From JAJDTQ01 sp965204235 (GTDB lineage Bacteria > Desulfobacterota > Binatia > UBA9968 > JAJDTQ01), in contig OZ241979.1 of the NCBI GenBank assembly GCA_965204235.1, forward strand, positions 3,162,001-3,226,000: 64,000 nucleotides of DNA. Reading direction: 5' to 3'. Position numbers and translations under genes: made by a program. This document shows, in pieces, positions 55,383-64,000 of the stretch. Each line of letters opens with the position of its first letter. Position 1 is the stretch's first letter. The notes beneath the pieces were generated by a model that made no database searches, was not told the origin of the DNA, and saw only the letters and a list, made by a program, of their open reading frames with translations.

Positions 55383-55602
55383 GCAGTTCGTCCCGGGTTG
55401 GCTTGCGCCCATCCACCCATTCCAACTTGCGAGGTTTTCTGGCCAGATAGCGCTTCATCGCGGCCTCGTAACCGTCTTCCCGGCGTCGCACTCCTTCCAG
55501 CAGGTCGGCCAACCATTTGGAGACGCTACGCCCGTTCTCGGTGGCCTGGGTTCGCAGCCACCGCACAACCTCCTCCGGTAGGGTGACGGTGATGGTCTTC
55601 AT
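55360..55602 (-). CDS. Antitoxin-like protein (ribbon-helix-helix type)
   Basis: An 80-residue protein. MKTITVTLPEEVVRWLRTQA with ENGRSVSKWLADLLEG is a ribbon-helix-helix DNA-binding domain, as in many VapB-type antitoxins. The C-terminal tail, YEAAMKRYLARKPRKLEWVD, would bind the toxin. Its last codons overlap the start of a PIN toxin that is now only 16 residues long, so the antitoxin has no functional partner here. Composition is chromosomal (GC-rich), unlike the inserted genes to the left. Confidence 0.78.
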   Translation of the reverse strand: MKTITVTLPEEVVRWLRTQATENGRSVSKWLADLLEGVRRREDGYEAAMKRYLARKPRKLEWVDGRKPTRDELHDRTGFR

Positions 55603-55653
55603 GGTTCAAAGGTAGTGGAACAGGGGATGCGTGTCAACGAGGCGTGCGCCCCG

Positions 55654-57261
55654 TCAGGATGTTCCGGCTGACCGAACGGTGCCGGTGGGGGTCGGTTCCG
55701 TGGCGGGAGCGGGCTGCGCCTTCTCCGTCTTCAGCAACCACACCATCACCACTAGAGCCAGGTACGCGAGGCCGATCAGGACGAAGAGTTCGTGGTAGGC
55801 CCGGGTCACGCCCTCGCCGAGCAGGCTGTAGCCCAGCAGGGACTGGGCCCTTTCCTCCAGGGCGATGCCGTATTGGCCGGCGTGCTGCAGCAGGGCGCGT
55901 AGCTGGGCCGTCACGTGGTCGCGCAGGCCCTCGGTCAGCCGGGCGCCCAGCAGCGGCGTCATGGCCTCCACCTTGTAGAAGACGTGGCGTTCGAGCAGGA
56001 AGCTCAGGGTGGCGATGCCGAATGCCTCGCCCAGGCCCCGGCTGAGTCCCAGGATGCCGCTCCCCATGCGCGACTCGCCTTCGGGGAGCGCGCCCAGGGC
56101 GATGGAGTTGAGCGGCGCGTTGATGGTGGACTGCCCGACGCTCTTGAGCACCACCAGGAAGTAGATCAGTCCCACGCCGGTCCAGATGGTGACGGTGGAG
56201 AGTCCGAACAGCGTGCAGGTGAGGAGCGCGAGTCCCAGCACCAGCAGGAGCCGCGGGCCGAACCGGTCCGACAACATGCCGGCGAACGGGGAGACCACGC
56301 CCACGGCGATGGCCGCGGGAAGCATGAAGACGCCCGCCTGCAGCGGAGTGTAGTGGAGCGCCCGCTGGAGGAACAGGTTCAGTATGAAGCTGGTGCCGCG
56401 GAAGCCCATGACCCGGACCAGCACGATGACGTTGGAGATGCTGAAGTTGAGGTTCCTGAAGTAGCGGAGCTGCACGTAGGGGTTCGCCGCCCGGAGCTCC
56501 GCGGCGATGAACAGGGCGATGAGCAGGGCCGCGGCGCCGAACAGGGAAAGGATCCGCTGGCTGGTCCAACCCGCTTCCTGGCCCTGGGTGAGGCCGAGGA
56601 GCATGGCCACCAGTCCGCCGGTCAGGGTGGCGAACCCGAGGAGGTCGAAGGCGGGAGGTTTGTGGGACGAGGTCCGGCGGGGAAGGATGAAAGTGGCGGC
56701 TACGATGCTGAGGAGCAGGGTGGGAAGGGGCAGGTAGAAGATGGTCCGCCAGCTCACGTACTGGGCCAGGTAGCCGCCCGCCAGTGGGCCGAAGAAGGGA
56801 CCCAGCGACCAGCCGGTCATGAACAGGCCCATGGCCAGTCCGCGTTCGTTGCGCGGGAACGCCTCGTACATGATGGACATGGACACGCCGATGAGCGGCC
56901 CCACGCCCATGCCCTGCACGATGCGGAAGAAGACGAGCGAGTTGACGTCCCAGGCGATGGAGCACAGGAACGAGCCCAGCGCGAAGGTCGCGGCGCTCAG
57001 CATGAAGAGGTTGCGGTCGCCGATGCGCTGCCCCAGCCAGCCCACGCAGGGGATGAGCACCGTGCGGGTAATCATGAAGGCGATCAGCACCCACTGGATC
57101 CGGTCCAGCGACGTGCCCAGAGACGACATCATGGCCGGGATGGCGATGTCGATGCCGGTGATGCCCAGGCCCACGCCGATCATCCCCAGGGACAGGGTGA
57201 CGGTGACGGGCCACTTCCGGGCCGGGTCGTAGATCTGGGCGCAGGGCGCGGCAGGACTCAT
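55654..57261 (-). CDS. MFS efflux transporter, DHA2 (EmrB/QacA) family
   Basis: A 535-residue drug:proton antiporter with about 14 membrane segments. The first helix has LGITGIDIAIPAMMSSLGTS and the second QWVLIAFMITRTVLIPCVGW. The A-loop is GQRIGDRNLF, and motif C-like sequence is GWSLGPFFGPLAGGYLAQY. The segment VSWRTIFYLPLP is the hallmark end of helix 5. The partner HlyD-type gene lies 52 bases upstream on the same strand, the usual EmrA-EmrB arrangement that spans the envelope with an outer membrane channel. The substrate is unknown. A C-terminal PAPATEPTPTGT tail is probably disordered. Confidence 0.9.
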   Translation of the reverse strand: MSPAAPCAQIYDPARKWPVTVTLSLGMIGVGLGITGIDIAIPAMMSSLGTSLDRIQWVLIAFMITRTVLIPCVGWLGQRIGDRNLFMLSAATFALGSFLCSIAWDVNSLVFFRIVQGMGVGPLIGVSMSIMYEAFPRNERGLAMGLFMTGWSLGPFFGPLAGGYLAQYVSWRTIFYLPLPTLLLSIVAATFILPRRTSSHKPPAFDLLGFATLTGGLVAMLLGLTQGQEAGWTSQRILSLFGAAALLIALFIAAELRAANPYVQLRYFRNLNFSISNVIVLVRVMGFRGTSFILNLFLQRALHYTPLQAGVFMLPAAIAVGVVSPFAGMLSDRFGPRLLLVLGLALLTCTLFGLSTVTIWTGVGLIYFLVVLKSVGQSTINAPLNSIALGALPEGESRMGSGILGLSRGLGEAFGIATLSFLLERHVFYKVEAMTPLLGARLTEGLRDHVTAQLRALLQHAGQYGIALEERAQSLLGYSLLGEGVTRAYHELFVLIGLAYLALVVMVWLLKTEKAQPAPATEPTPTGTVRSAGTS

Positions 57262-57313
57262 GCGCGGGAACGAGGGTTGGGGAACAGGGCCGTGCCAGCG
57301 TCCGGTGGCCCGG

Positions 57314-58252
57314 TCACAGGCTACCGGCGCTCGCCCGGGGAAGCTCCTCCGTGTCGGAGCCGCGGCCCGGCATGGCCTCCGCGGGCCGGCCGCCGGCTTG
57401 CAGCCGGTCCTGCCGGGTTTCGGGCTTCTCGATCCGAACCACCGCGAGCATTCCCACCCGGAGTATGCTGTCGGTGTCCTCCACGGCGATCTTCACCGGC
57501 AGCTTCTGCGTCGATTTGATGAAGACCCCGGTGAGCTTGTGAGGCGAGAAGAGGGAGAACTCGGACGTGGTGGCGCCCCCCACGTCCACGACCTCGCCCT
57601 CGAACCGGATTCCCGGATACGAGTCCAGCCGCACGGTGGCCCTGTTGCCGGGCTCGACGAAACGGATCTCGGTCTCGTCCACGTTGGCTTCCACCCAGTA
57701 ACGGCTGGAGTCCACCACCATGAACACGGGTTGGCCGGCCTGCACGAACTCGCCGGGGTGGGCGTTCTTCTTCACCACCACGCCTTCCACCGGACTGCGC
57801 ACGCTCATCAGGCCCAACCGGTGCCGGAGGTCCTTCAACTCGGCCTCCGCCTCCCGCACCCGGGCCTTCCTGGCCAGCAGGTCGGCCCCCTTGACCTCGG
57901 CGAGTTCCTCTTGCTGCTTCTCGCGCGCGTAGCGGACCTCCCGCTCCACTTGCAGGAGCCGGCTCCGGGCCCGGTCCACCGCGGCCTTGCGCCGTTCGAT
58001 CCGTATCAGGACCTCGCGGGGGTCGAGTTCCACCAGGACCTCGCCGGGCTCCACGCGGTCGCCCTCATCCTTCCGCAGCGCGCGGATCCTGCCCGGCGTC
58101 CCCGTGCTGATGGTGACGATGTCGGCCTTGACCCGGGCGTCGTCGGTGGTGACGTAACCCAGCGACGACCACATCCAGAGACCGCCCCCGGCCGCGGCCA
58201 GCAGCATGAGAACCGCGGTTCCCGCGAGCCATTTCTTCCTGTTTTCGGCCAT
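57314..58252 (-). CDS. HlyD/EmrA-family membrane fusion protein
   Basis: A 312-residue periplasmic adaptor. One N-terminal membrane segment, LAGTAVLMLLAAAGGGLWMW, is followed by the lipoyl-like half GYVTTDDARVKADIVTISTG. A coiled-coil hairpin runs through about residues 85-145 (KAAVDRARSRLLQVEREVRY). The second half has LMSVRSPVEGVVVKKNAHPG and VEANVDETEIRFVEPG, all typical of EmrA. It links the EmrB-type pump encoded just downstream to an outer membrane channel. The ATG at 58252 begins MAENRKKW; sequence upstream in frame is not coding. The hairpin is short for EmrA. Confidence 0.9.
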   Translation of the reverse strand: MAENRKKWLAGTAVLMLLAAAGGGLWMWSSLGYVTTDDARVKADIVTISTGTPGRIRALRKDEGDRVEPGEVLVELDPREVLIRIERRKAAVDRARSRLLQVEREVRYAREKQQEELAEVKGADLLARKARVREAEAELKDLRHRLGLMSVRSPVEGVVVKKNAHPGEFVQAGQPVFMVVDSSRYWVEANVDETEIRFVEPGNRATVRLDSYPGIRFEGEVVDVGGATTSEFSLFSPHKLTGVFIKSTQKLPVKIAVEDTDSILRVGMLAVVRIEKPETRQDRLQAGGRPAEAMPGRGSDTEELPRASAGSL

Positions 58253-58464
58253 GATCGTCGGCGCCCGCAGGCGGCCGGTGGAGGCGAGGATACGGGTCGA
58301 ACGGGAACGGGGCGGTCCGCCGGGGGCGCAGGACGGACGCAACGGGGACGCCGCAACTCCGACCCTTTCTTCGTGAACCACTACCACGTCCTCCGCGGAT
58401 CCACAACGCGCCGGAGCGCGGCCCGCCCTGTCCCTCGGCTTCCGGATTCGGTATGCTGGCGGGC

Positions 58465-59916
58465 ATGAAAGAAGTCCATTTCGTCGATACCACGCTGCGG
58501 GACGGTCCATCGAGCCTCTGGGCCATGGGAATCACCACGGACATGATGTTGCCGGTGGCCTCCCGGATGGACGAGGCCGGCTTCCTGGCCCTGGAGATCA
58601 TCGCCTCGGCCTTCTTCAAGAAGTGCGTGCGGGAGCTCAGGGACGACCCCTGGGAGCGCGTGCGCCGGGTGAAGGAGCTGGTCCCCAGGACCCCGCTTCG
58701 CCTGATCCGGAACCGCTACATGGCGGCGTTCCAGCACACCCCTCCGGCCGTGAACCAGCTCTGGCTCGAACGCTTGTCGGCCAACGGCATCGGCGAGGCT
58801 CGGACGTCCGACCCTTCCAACACCCCCGCGGTGTGGGCCGAGCAGGTCCGCACCGCGGCCGCGGCCGGGCTGGAGACCATCGTCAACCTGATCTTCTCGG
58901 TCTCGCCGAAGCACACCGACGACTACTATGCGGAACGGACCCGGGAAGCCGCCAGGCTGCCGGTGAAGCGCATCTGCCTCAAGGACCCCGGCGGCCTGCT
59001 GACCCCCGACCGCACCCGGTCCCTGGCGCCCGTGGTGCTCGATAACGCCGGCGGCGTTCCGGTGGAGTTCCACACCCACTGCAACAGCGGCCTCGGCCCC
59101 CTGTGCACCCTGGACGCCATCGAGGCCGGCATCCCCATCATCAACGCGGCGCTGCCGCCTCTGGCCGACGGTTCGTCGAACCCGTCGCTGTTCAACGTCA
59201 CCCGGAACGCCCGGGCCCTGGGCTACGCCCCGGTCATCGACGAGGAGGTCCTGGCGCCGGTGTCGGAGCATTTTGCCCGTGTGGCCCGGCAGGAGGGTTT
59301 TCCCGTCGGCGTCCCCCTCCCCTACGACGCTTACCACTTCATGCACCAGGTGCCCGGGGGGATGATCTCGAACCTGCGGCACCAGCTCGCGGGCATCGGC
59401 ATGGGCGACCGGCTGGGCGAGGTGCTGGAAGAGGCGTGCCGGGTGCGGGCGGAGTTCGGCTATCCCATCATGGTCACTCCCTACTCCCAGTTCGTGGGGA
59501 CCCAGTGCGCCATCAACGTGATCCTGGGGTCGCGCTACCAGCAGGTCACCGACGAGGTGATCCAGTACGCCCTGGGTTTCTGGGGGGAGGAGGAAAGCTC
59601 GTCCATGGACCCGGACGTCCGGGACCGGATCCTGGACCGGCCCCGGGCCAGGGAACTCAGGGGTTGGGAGCCGCCCCGGACGTCCGTCGAGGAGTTGCGG
59701 AGGCAGATCGGCGGCGCCGGCGTGTCCGACGACGAGTTGCTGTTGCGCTACTTCACGTCGGAGGACGACGTCCGGGCCATGCAGCGCGCGCCGCGCCGGC
59801 CCGGCAACGCCGGGAACCTGGTCGGTCTCATCAAGTCCCTGACCGAACGTTCCGAGACCCGGCAGGTCTCCATCCGCAGGCCGGACCTCTCCGTGCGCCT
59901 GGGCTGCCGGGCCTGA
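58465..59916 (+). CDS. HMGL-like carboxylase/aldolase (pyruvate carboxylase subunit B-like)
   Basis: A 483-residue TIM-barrel enzyme of the HMGL-like family. The opening VHFVDTTLRDGPSSLWAMG holds the metal-binding aspartate and catalytic arginine. The segments RICLKDPGGLLTP (substrate lysine) and VEFHTHCNSGLGPLCTLD (H-x-H metal ligands) are conserved. QVPGGMISNLRHQL and VTPYSQFVGTQCAINVI match the carboxyltransferase domain of pyruvate/oxaloacetate enzymes. No biotin-carrier lysine motif (MKM) is present, so it would need a separate carrier or do a biotin-independent reaction. I start it at ATG 58465; an in-frame ATG at 58453 adds four residues. Confidence 0.85.
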   Translation: MKEVHFVDTTLRDGPSSLWAMGITTDMMLPVASRMDEAGFLALEIIASAFFKKCVRELRDDPWERVRRVKELVPRTPLRLIRNRYMAAFQHTPPAVNQLWLERLSANGIGEARTSDPSNTPAVWAEQVRTAAAAGLETIVNLIFSVSPKHTDDYYAERTREAARLPVKRICLKDPGGLLTPDRTRSLAPVVLDNAGGVPVEFHTHCNSGLGPLCTLDAIEAGIPIINAALPPLADGSSNPSLFNVTRNARALGYAPVIDEEVLAPVSEHFARVARQEGFPVGVPLPYDAYHFMHQVPGGMISNLRHQLAGIGMGDRLGEVLEEACRVRAEFGYPIMVTPYSQFVGTQCAINVILGSRYQQVTDEVIQYALGFWGEEESSSMDPDVRDRILDRPRARELRGWEPPRTSVEELRRQIGGAGVSDDELLLRYFTSEDDVRAMQRAPRRPGNAGNLVGLIKSLTERSETRQVSIRRPDLSVRLGCRA

Positions 59917-59928
59917 CGGCCGTTCGGC

Positions 59929-60966
59929 TCAAAGCCCGTAGAAGCGCTTGGCGTTGTCGTAGAGGATCTTCTTCTTGAGCCCTTCGGACAGGTCGGGCCG
60001 TTGGAGGAACTCGGGGATGTCTGCGCCGAACTCGCCCACCGCCTTCTCGTGCGGGAAGTCCGACGGATACATGAGGCAGTCCTCGCCGAGCTCCCTGGCC
60101 ACCACGTCGAGGATCTTCTCGTCCAGCTCGCAGGTGACGAAGACGTTGCCTCCCCGCACGTACTCGCTGGGCAGCTTCTTCAGCGGGAAGTGCTTGCGCT
60201 TGCGGTCCACGTGGAACTTGTCGTCCATGCGGTCCATCATGTACGGCACCCAGCCGGCGCCGGCTTCCAGGTAGCCCACCCGCAGGTCGGGGAAGAGCTC
60301 GAACACGCCGTCGAGCACCATGCTGGCGAGCTGGATCATCTGGGCGATGGGGTGCTCCAGGGTGTGGATCATGGACATGGTCTTCAGGTAATCGAACCCC
60401 AGCCCCTGGCTCGGGGCGCCGTGGATGGCCAGCGGGCAGCCCAGCCGTTGCGCCTCCTCGTAGAGGGGGTGGAAGTCCGGGTGTCCGAACCCCTTGTGGA
60501 GCACGTTGACCGCGGGCAGCAGGCCCGCCGCCATTCCCTGCTCCGTCACCGCGCGGCGCAACTCGGCCACTGCCTGCGGCGCGTCGTGCACCGGCAGCAG
60601 CGCCACTCCCTTGAGGCGCGGGCTCGTGCGCGCGTACTTGTCGTGGAACCAGTTGTTGTAGGCCCGGGCCAGCGCGCATGCCCAGTCGGAGTCCTGGATC
60701 AGGCCGAACGCCAAGCCCGCGGTGGGGTAGAGCACCGCGGCGTCGATGCCGGCCCCGTCGATGAACTCCATCCAACTTTCGGGTGAGGTCTGCGTCGCCT
60801 TCCTGAGCCCCTTGACCGCGCCCCGGGGCCAGCCGTCCAGCGAGGGGAACAGCGTGAACACCTTGTGCCGGCGGTGGCCCTCGTAAGGGCCTTCGAAGTA
60901 CTCCTCGATCTCGTCGTTGTCTTCGAGTATGTGTCCGTCGGCGTCGATGACCGGAACCCTGTCCAT
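59929..60966 (-). CDS. Amidohydrolase family 2 metal-dependent hydrolase/decarboxylase
   Basis: A 345-residue TIM-barrel protein of the amidohydrolase 2 (ACMSD-like) family. The first metal ligands are in VIDADGHILEDND (D-x-H). The central histidine is in CPLAIHGAPSQGLGFD, a second lies in MSMIHTLEHPIAQM, and the late aspartate is in LMYPSDFPHE. These positions bind one divalent metal in related decarboxylases and hydrolases. RVGYLEAGAGWVPYMMDRMD is a well-kept block in uncultured relatives of this group. It converges on the HMGL-like gene with 12 bases between the stops. The substrate is unknown. Confidence 0.86.
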   Translation of the reverse strand: MDRVPVIDADGHILEDNDEIEEYFEGPYEGHRRHKVFTLFPSLDGWPRGAVKGLRKATQTSPESWMEFIDGAGIDAAVLYPTAGLAFGLIQDSDWACALARAYNNWFHDKYARTSPRLKGVALLPVHDAPQAVAELRRAVTEQGMAAGLLPAVNVLHKGFGHPDFHPLYEEAQRLGCPLAIHGAPSQGLGFDYLKTMSMIHTLEHPIAQMIQLASMVLDGVFELFPDLRVGYLEAGAGWVPYMMDRMDDKFHVDRKRKHFPLKKLPSEYVRGGNVFVTCELDEKILDVVARELGEDCLMYPSDFPHEKAVGEFGADIPEFLQRPDLSEGLKKKILYDNAKRFYGL

Positions 60967-61158
60967 GGAACGCTCCTCCCGTGCCCCGATGCCTACCCCA
61001 GTCGCCGCGGTGTGTCAAAGAGCGCCGAAATCCACAACCTGATCCGTGGCAGGCGGGGCAGGAGGGTCAAACGGGGTAGAACGGGTGTGTTCAAGGGCTT
61101 GATGGCGCATGGTTGAGTCGTTTCATGGCGGCAGCCAGTCCATATCCTCTCCCGCGCA

Positions 61159-62570
61159 TCATCCATCGCCGCCATAGCGGATCTCCAGGAGCTCGCTTCG
61201 TACCGCCCGGGTGGCTCGTTCCTCCGGGAACTTCTCCACATTCGACACGTCGTGGATCGAGTCGAACACGACCAGCACCGCGCCGTCGGCGATCCGAACC
61301 TCCACCGCCTTGCCCTCGTAGGTAAACGTCACCAGGGCCCTGCGGCGGTCCGGGGAAATGGCGACTCCGCCTTTCCACGGGGTGAACAGGTCTCGTAAAT
61401 GGCCGGGAGTGCGGTGGTTCGGGAAGATCGTGGTTTCCTCGCCGCTCGCCGCGTCCACCATCAGCAGCCGTGATATGCCCAGGGCGCCGTCCGCGGTCCT
61501 GCCGCCCTGGTTGTCCAGCATGAGGAACCGGGACCCCTCGAAGTGCAGGACGGAGTGCTGCATCATGAACCCGCCGCGCACCATGCGTTTCAACCGATGG
61601 GTGTCCCGGTCCAACAGGGCGAATGCGCTCAGGTTCCTCATGGACACGACCAGGTCTCCGAGTTCGAGGCCCGCGCCTGCGGCGTCTTCTCCCAGCGGGT
61701 GGACGGAATTGACGTGCGTCGGGTTACAGGGGTCCGCATGGAGCAAAAGCGAGGCGTAGGGGGACTGGAGTATGGCGTCGAACACGGACGTCTCTCCCAG
61801 CAGCCTCCCGGCAGGGTCGATTACGTTTACGAGGTCATAATACCATCGTGGACAATCCATCCTGATTCGGAGGTCGTCCCGTCCCGGTACGAGCCCGGTG
61901 TCGATGGGCCTGCCGCGCCGCAGGCCCGGAACCAGGGCCACTTCGCCATCGGTCAGTTGTGGTCGATGGTGGCTATAGTCCGGGCGGTACCACACCGGTT
62001 TGCCGGTCCGGTCGATACGCGCTGTCCCGCCGCCGTAAGGGTGGCTATGCTTCAAATGGAAGACCGCCAGAAGGTCCCCATTGGCGTATTGCGATATTCT
62101 CTCTACAAGTACATGTTCGATAAAGGAGAAACTGGGCGCGTGCTCGTACGGGAAGTCCGCGGTGAACTCGTCGTTCTCCAGCCATTTCACCAACTCGTCG
62201 GGGCGGTACGGCCAAGCCTGCCGGACTTCGCCGCGGCCTGTGTACTCCACCGCAAGACAGCCTACGTGGCCCGGACAGTACTCCCGGAAACGATGCCGCC
62301 CTCCCGGAACCAGGATCGGGTCGGTCAGGTGGTCGCTGCCGATGAACTCGAAGCGCCGGGCCGCGGCCTGGTCGGGAGGGACGTCCACGAACCTCCCTTG
62401 CTCGTGGGGGGGGGGGGGGGGGGGGGGACCTCGACCATCGAGACGAAGGTTTTCTTGGCGGAAGACAAGAGAGCGTAGGGGGGGACTTGGTACCGCGCGA
62501 CGTACAGCCCGCCGGCGAAGGCCGCCAGCATGAGCGTCCCCACGAACAAAAGCACCGGCGCCCTTCCCAT
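61159..62570 (-). pseudogene. Arylsulfotransferase-like secreted protein split by a poly-G tract
   Basis: The N-terminal frame from ATG 62570 encodes a signal anchor (LLFVGTLMLAAFAGGLYVA) and a periplasmic stretch, then seven prolines encoded by the tract. The rest lies in another frame: RRFEFIGSDHLTDPILVPGG, RIDRTGKPVWYRPDYSHHRP, TSVFDAILQSPYASLL and a long beta-propeller-like chain up to GGDG. This resembles arylsulfotransferase/PQQ-like propellers of the ASST group. The frames join in phase if the C-tract is 23 or 20 bases instead of 22, giving about 470 or 469 residues. In the state seen here the protein stops soon after the tract. It may be a phase-variable gene or a homopolymer sequencing error. 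Confidence 0.72.
62406..62427. repeat. 22-base poly-G (poly-C coding) tract inside a gene
   Basis: Twenty-two consecutive G on the plus strand lie within the arylsulfotransferase-like gene and encode prolines on the minus strand. Tract length sets the frame of everything downstream. Confidence 0.85.
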
Positions 62571-62879
62571 CAATGCCGAAACAGCTCCGTGCACCTCGCC
62601 AATATAGCAGAGCGAACGTCTATTATAATCTGCTTGCGCCCGTTGGGGATGGTTCTCTTCCCTTGTACGCCCATCCCGGTTCGCTTCCTCGCGGGCTTCA
62701 ACCAAGCTCCATCGTGTCTGGTGGTGGGCCGGGGGCGCGCCGCCGCCTTGACATTACCGGCAAGTCTCTCTAACTGTTCGGGATCGACCCGACGAAAGGA
62801 AACCATCCATGATGCGGACTTCCTGGCGGAGGCCGGGAAGTCCCGGTTGGACATCGCGCCCATTGTCCGAGGAGCGAAA
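62571..62879. promoter_or_regulatory. Divergent promoter region with AT-rich centre
   Basis: About 310 bases separate the arylsulfotransferase-like gene and the LLM gene. TATTATAAT at 62621-62629 reads as a TATAAT -10 box on either strand. A minus-strand transcript would start about 45 bases before the ATG at 62570. No matching -35 box was found. No gene is seen. Confidence 0.4.
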
Positions 62880-63902
62880 GTGAGTCTCAAACTCGGCATC
62901 ACCATCCCCACCTATACGTGGCCGGACATGGATTACCGGATGGCCCGCACCGTGGTGCAGGAGTTCGCCAAACGGACGGAGGACCTGGGGTTCGAGTCCC
63001 TGACCGTGTGGGACCACCTGACGGACGCCCCGGGGCTCTACGGCGGTTCATGGATGGACCCCCTGGTCTGCGTGTCCGCGGCGGCGGCGTGCACCGAACG
63101 CATCAGGCTGGGCACGCACATCCTCGTGTTGCCGTTGCGGCATCCCGTGCTGCTGGCCAAGGAGGTCGCGACCCTCGATTACATTTCCGGCGGGCGGTTC
63201 TTCTTCGGCGTGGGGCCGGGGTGGAGCAAGCCGGAGTTCGACGCCATGGGCATCGACCTGCGGGAGAGGGGCCGCCGCACCGACGAGATCCTGGACGCGG
63301 TCAAGCTCCTGTTGACCGGCAAGGACGTATCGTTCGAGGGTGAGTTCTTCCGGTTCGACCACGTCACCATCGACCCCATGCCTCCCAAGTACCCCGAAGT
63401 ATGGGTGGCCGGGGGCTCGCGCATCCCCGACGCCCTGTCTCCCGACAAGCCCTACATGGTGAAGACCGTGATGCAGCGCATCGCCCGGCACGCCGACGTC
63501 TTCACCTGCCGGGCCTCGGGGAAGCTCGAATGGGTCAAGCGGGACTTCGAGACCGTGGCCGCCTTCCTCGAGTCCGCGGGCCGGGACCCCGCCACCCTGG
63601 GCTTCGCCCACGTGCAGGCCACCTACGTGGTGGACATCGCGGATCCGGAGGAAGCGTTGCGGCTCCAGCGGCCCCACATGGAGCGCATGATGGGGAGCAA
63701 CCGGAGTTGGGACCACCTCCGGGAGTGCTACATGGTCGGCAGCATCCCCCAGATTGTGGAGAAGCTGAAGGTGCTGGAGGCTTGCGGCGTGGAGCACGTG
63801 ACCCTGCAACCCGCGGCCCCGGACATCGGCCAACTCGACCTGATCGCGGAGAGGATCGCGCCCCATTTCTCTGGGGAGTCGGTCCAGGTCAGCGAATCGT
63901 AG
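62880..63902 (+). CDS. LLM class flavin-dependent oxidoreductase
   Basis: A 340-residue bacterial luciferase-like TIM-barrel enzyme. LKLGITIPTYTWPDMDYRMA opens it. The conserved FESLTVWDHLTDAPGLYGGS, RIRLGTHILVLPLRHPVLLA and DYISGGRFFFGVGPGWSKPE mark the flavin (F420 or FMN) site. MPPKYPEVWVAGGS is the later substrate-side motif. These enzymes oxidise or reduce varied organic compounds; the cofactor cannot be decided here. The GTG at 62880 has GAGGAG six bases upstream; a longer frame upstream shows no conserved residues. The next gene on the same strand begins 37 bases after its stop. Confidence 0.87.
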   Translation: MSLKLGITIPTYTWPDMDYRMARTVVQEFAKRTEDLGFESLTVWDHLTDAPGLYGGSWMDPLVCVSAAAACTERIRLGTHILVLPLRHPVLLAKEVATLDYISGGRFFFGVGPGWSKPEFDAMGIDLRERGRRTDEILDAVKLLLTGKDVSFEGEFFRFDHVTIDPMPPKYPEVWVAGGSRIPDALSPDKPYMVKTVMQRIARHADVFTCRASGKLEWVKRDFETVAAFLESAGRDPATLGFAHVQATYVVDIADPEEALRLQRPHMERMMGSNRSWDHLRECYMVGSIPQIVEKLKVLEACGVEHVTLQPAAPDIGQLDLIAERIAPHFSGESVQVSES

Positions 63903-63939
63903 CGCCCCATCAAGCGCCGGGGACCAGGGAGGGTATTGC

Positions 63940-64000
63940 GTGCGTACATTGAAGCTTACGGTGGTCGGCATCCCTGAGATCGATTCGAACCTGCGCACCG
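63940..64000 (+). CDS. Start of a following gene, product unknown
   Basis: A GTG at 63940 with AGGGAGGG about six bases upstream opens a frame, RTLKLTVVGIPEIDSNLRT, that runs off the window. The strand-like beginning would suit a solute-binding-fold protein, but 20 residues do not decide it. It is probably co-transcribed with the LLM gene. Confidence 0.45.
   Translation, partial: MRTLKLTVVGIPEIDSNLRT

Overview
This window is a 64 kb piece of a GC-rich bacterial chromosome, mostly around two-thirds G+C by eye. It probably comes from an uncultured Gram-negative lineage. The evidence for that is HflK/HflC, a LpxL-type acyltransferase, lipobox and Sec signal peptides, several Bug/TctC-type periplasmic receptors, and GatCAB next to RNase HII, YraN and SerRS. 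The many solute receptors, bicupins, amidohydrolases, thiolase-like proteins and flavin oxidoreductases resemble deltaproteobacterial or Tectomicrobia-like environmental genomes. That placement is inference, and no rRNA or tRNA was seen.

Layout. 0-1.4 kb: end of a family 5 solute receptor, a strong terminator and a VOC protein. 1.6-6.8 kb: a tight four-gene operon with a coiled-coil protein, two BrxD/DUF2791-type ATPases (one without a P-loop) and a SNF2 helicase. It resembles a defence system built from BREX-like parts but lacks pglX and pglZ. 6.8-17 kb: SDR, GlcG/HbpS-like protein, bicupin, solute-binding protein, a complete tripartite tricarboxylate transporter, an OFA-family MFS carrier and a DUF4143 ATPase. 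17.3-19.1 kb: an AT-richer DUF262 + HEPN pair. 19.1-25.3 kb: an acyl-CoA ligase followed by three tandem sugar dehydrogenase paralogues, with fragments of duplicated ligase and foreign genes between them. 25.4-32 kb: second bicupin, hflC/hflK, acyltransferase, a second TctC-type receptor, a frameshifted membrane protein and CoxG. 32-33.8 kb: a repeat-rich graveyard with several inverted-repeat elements and a truncated NYN gene. 33.8-46.2 kb: core genes secA, argJ, gatB, a thiolase-like gene, gatA, gatC, rnhB, yraN and serS. 46.4-52.7 kb: another DUF4143 ATPase and a Liv-type branched-chain ABC importer with fused ATPases. 52.9-55.6 kb: IS5 remnant and an AT-rich restriction-modification pair lying inside a broken toxin-antitoxin locus. 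55.6-64 kb: EmrAB-type efflux, HMGL-like aldolase, amidohydrolase, an arylsulfotransferase-like gene split at a 22-bp poly-G tract, an LLM oxidoreductase and the start of one more gene.

The items most worth follow-up are the four-gene ATPase/helicase operon, the homopolymer-switched secreted enzyme, the SecA with a roughly 270-residue helical insertion, the chimeric tandem array of sugar dehydrogenases, and a dispersed family of short inverted-repeat elements with at least six copies in the window.
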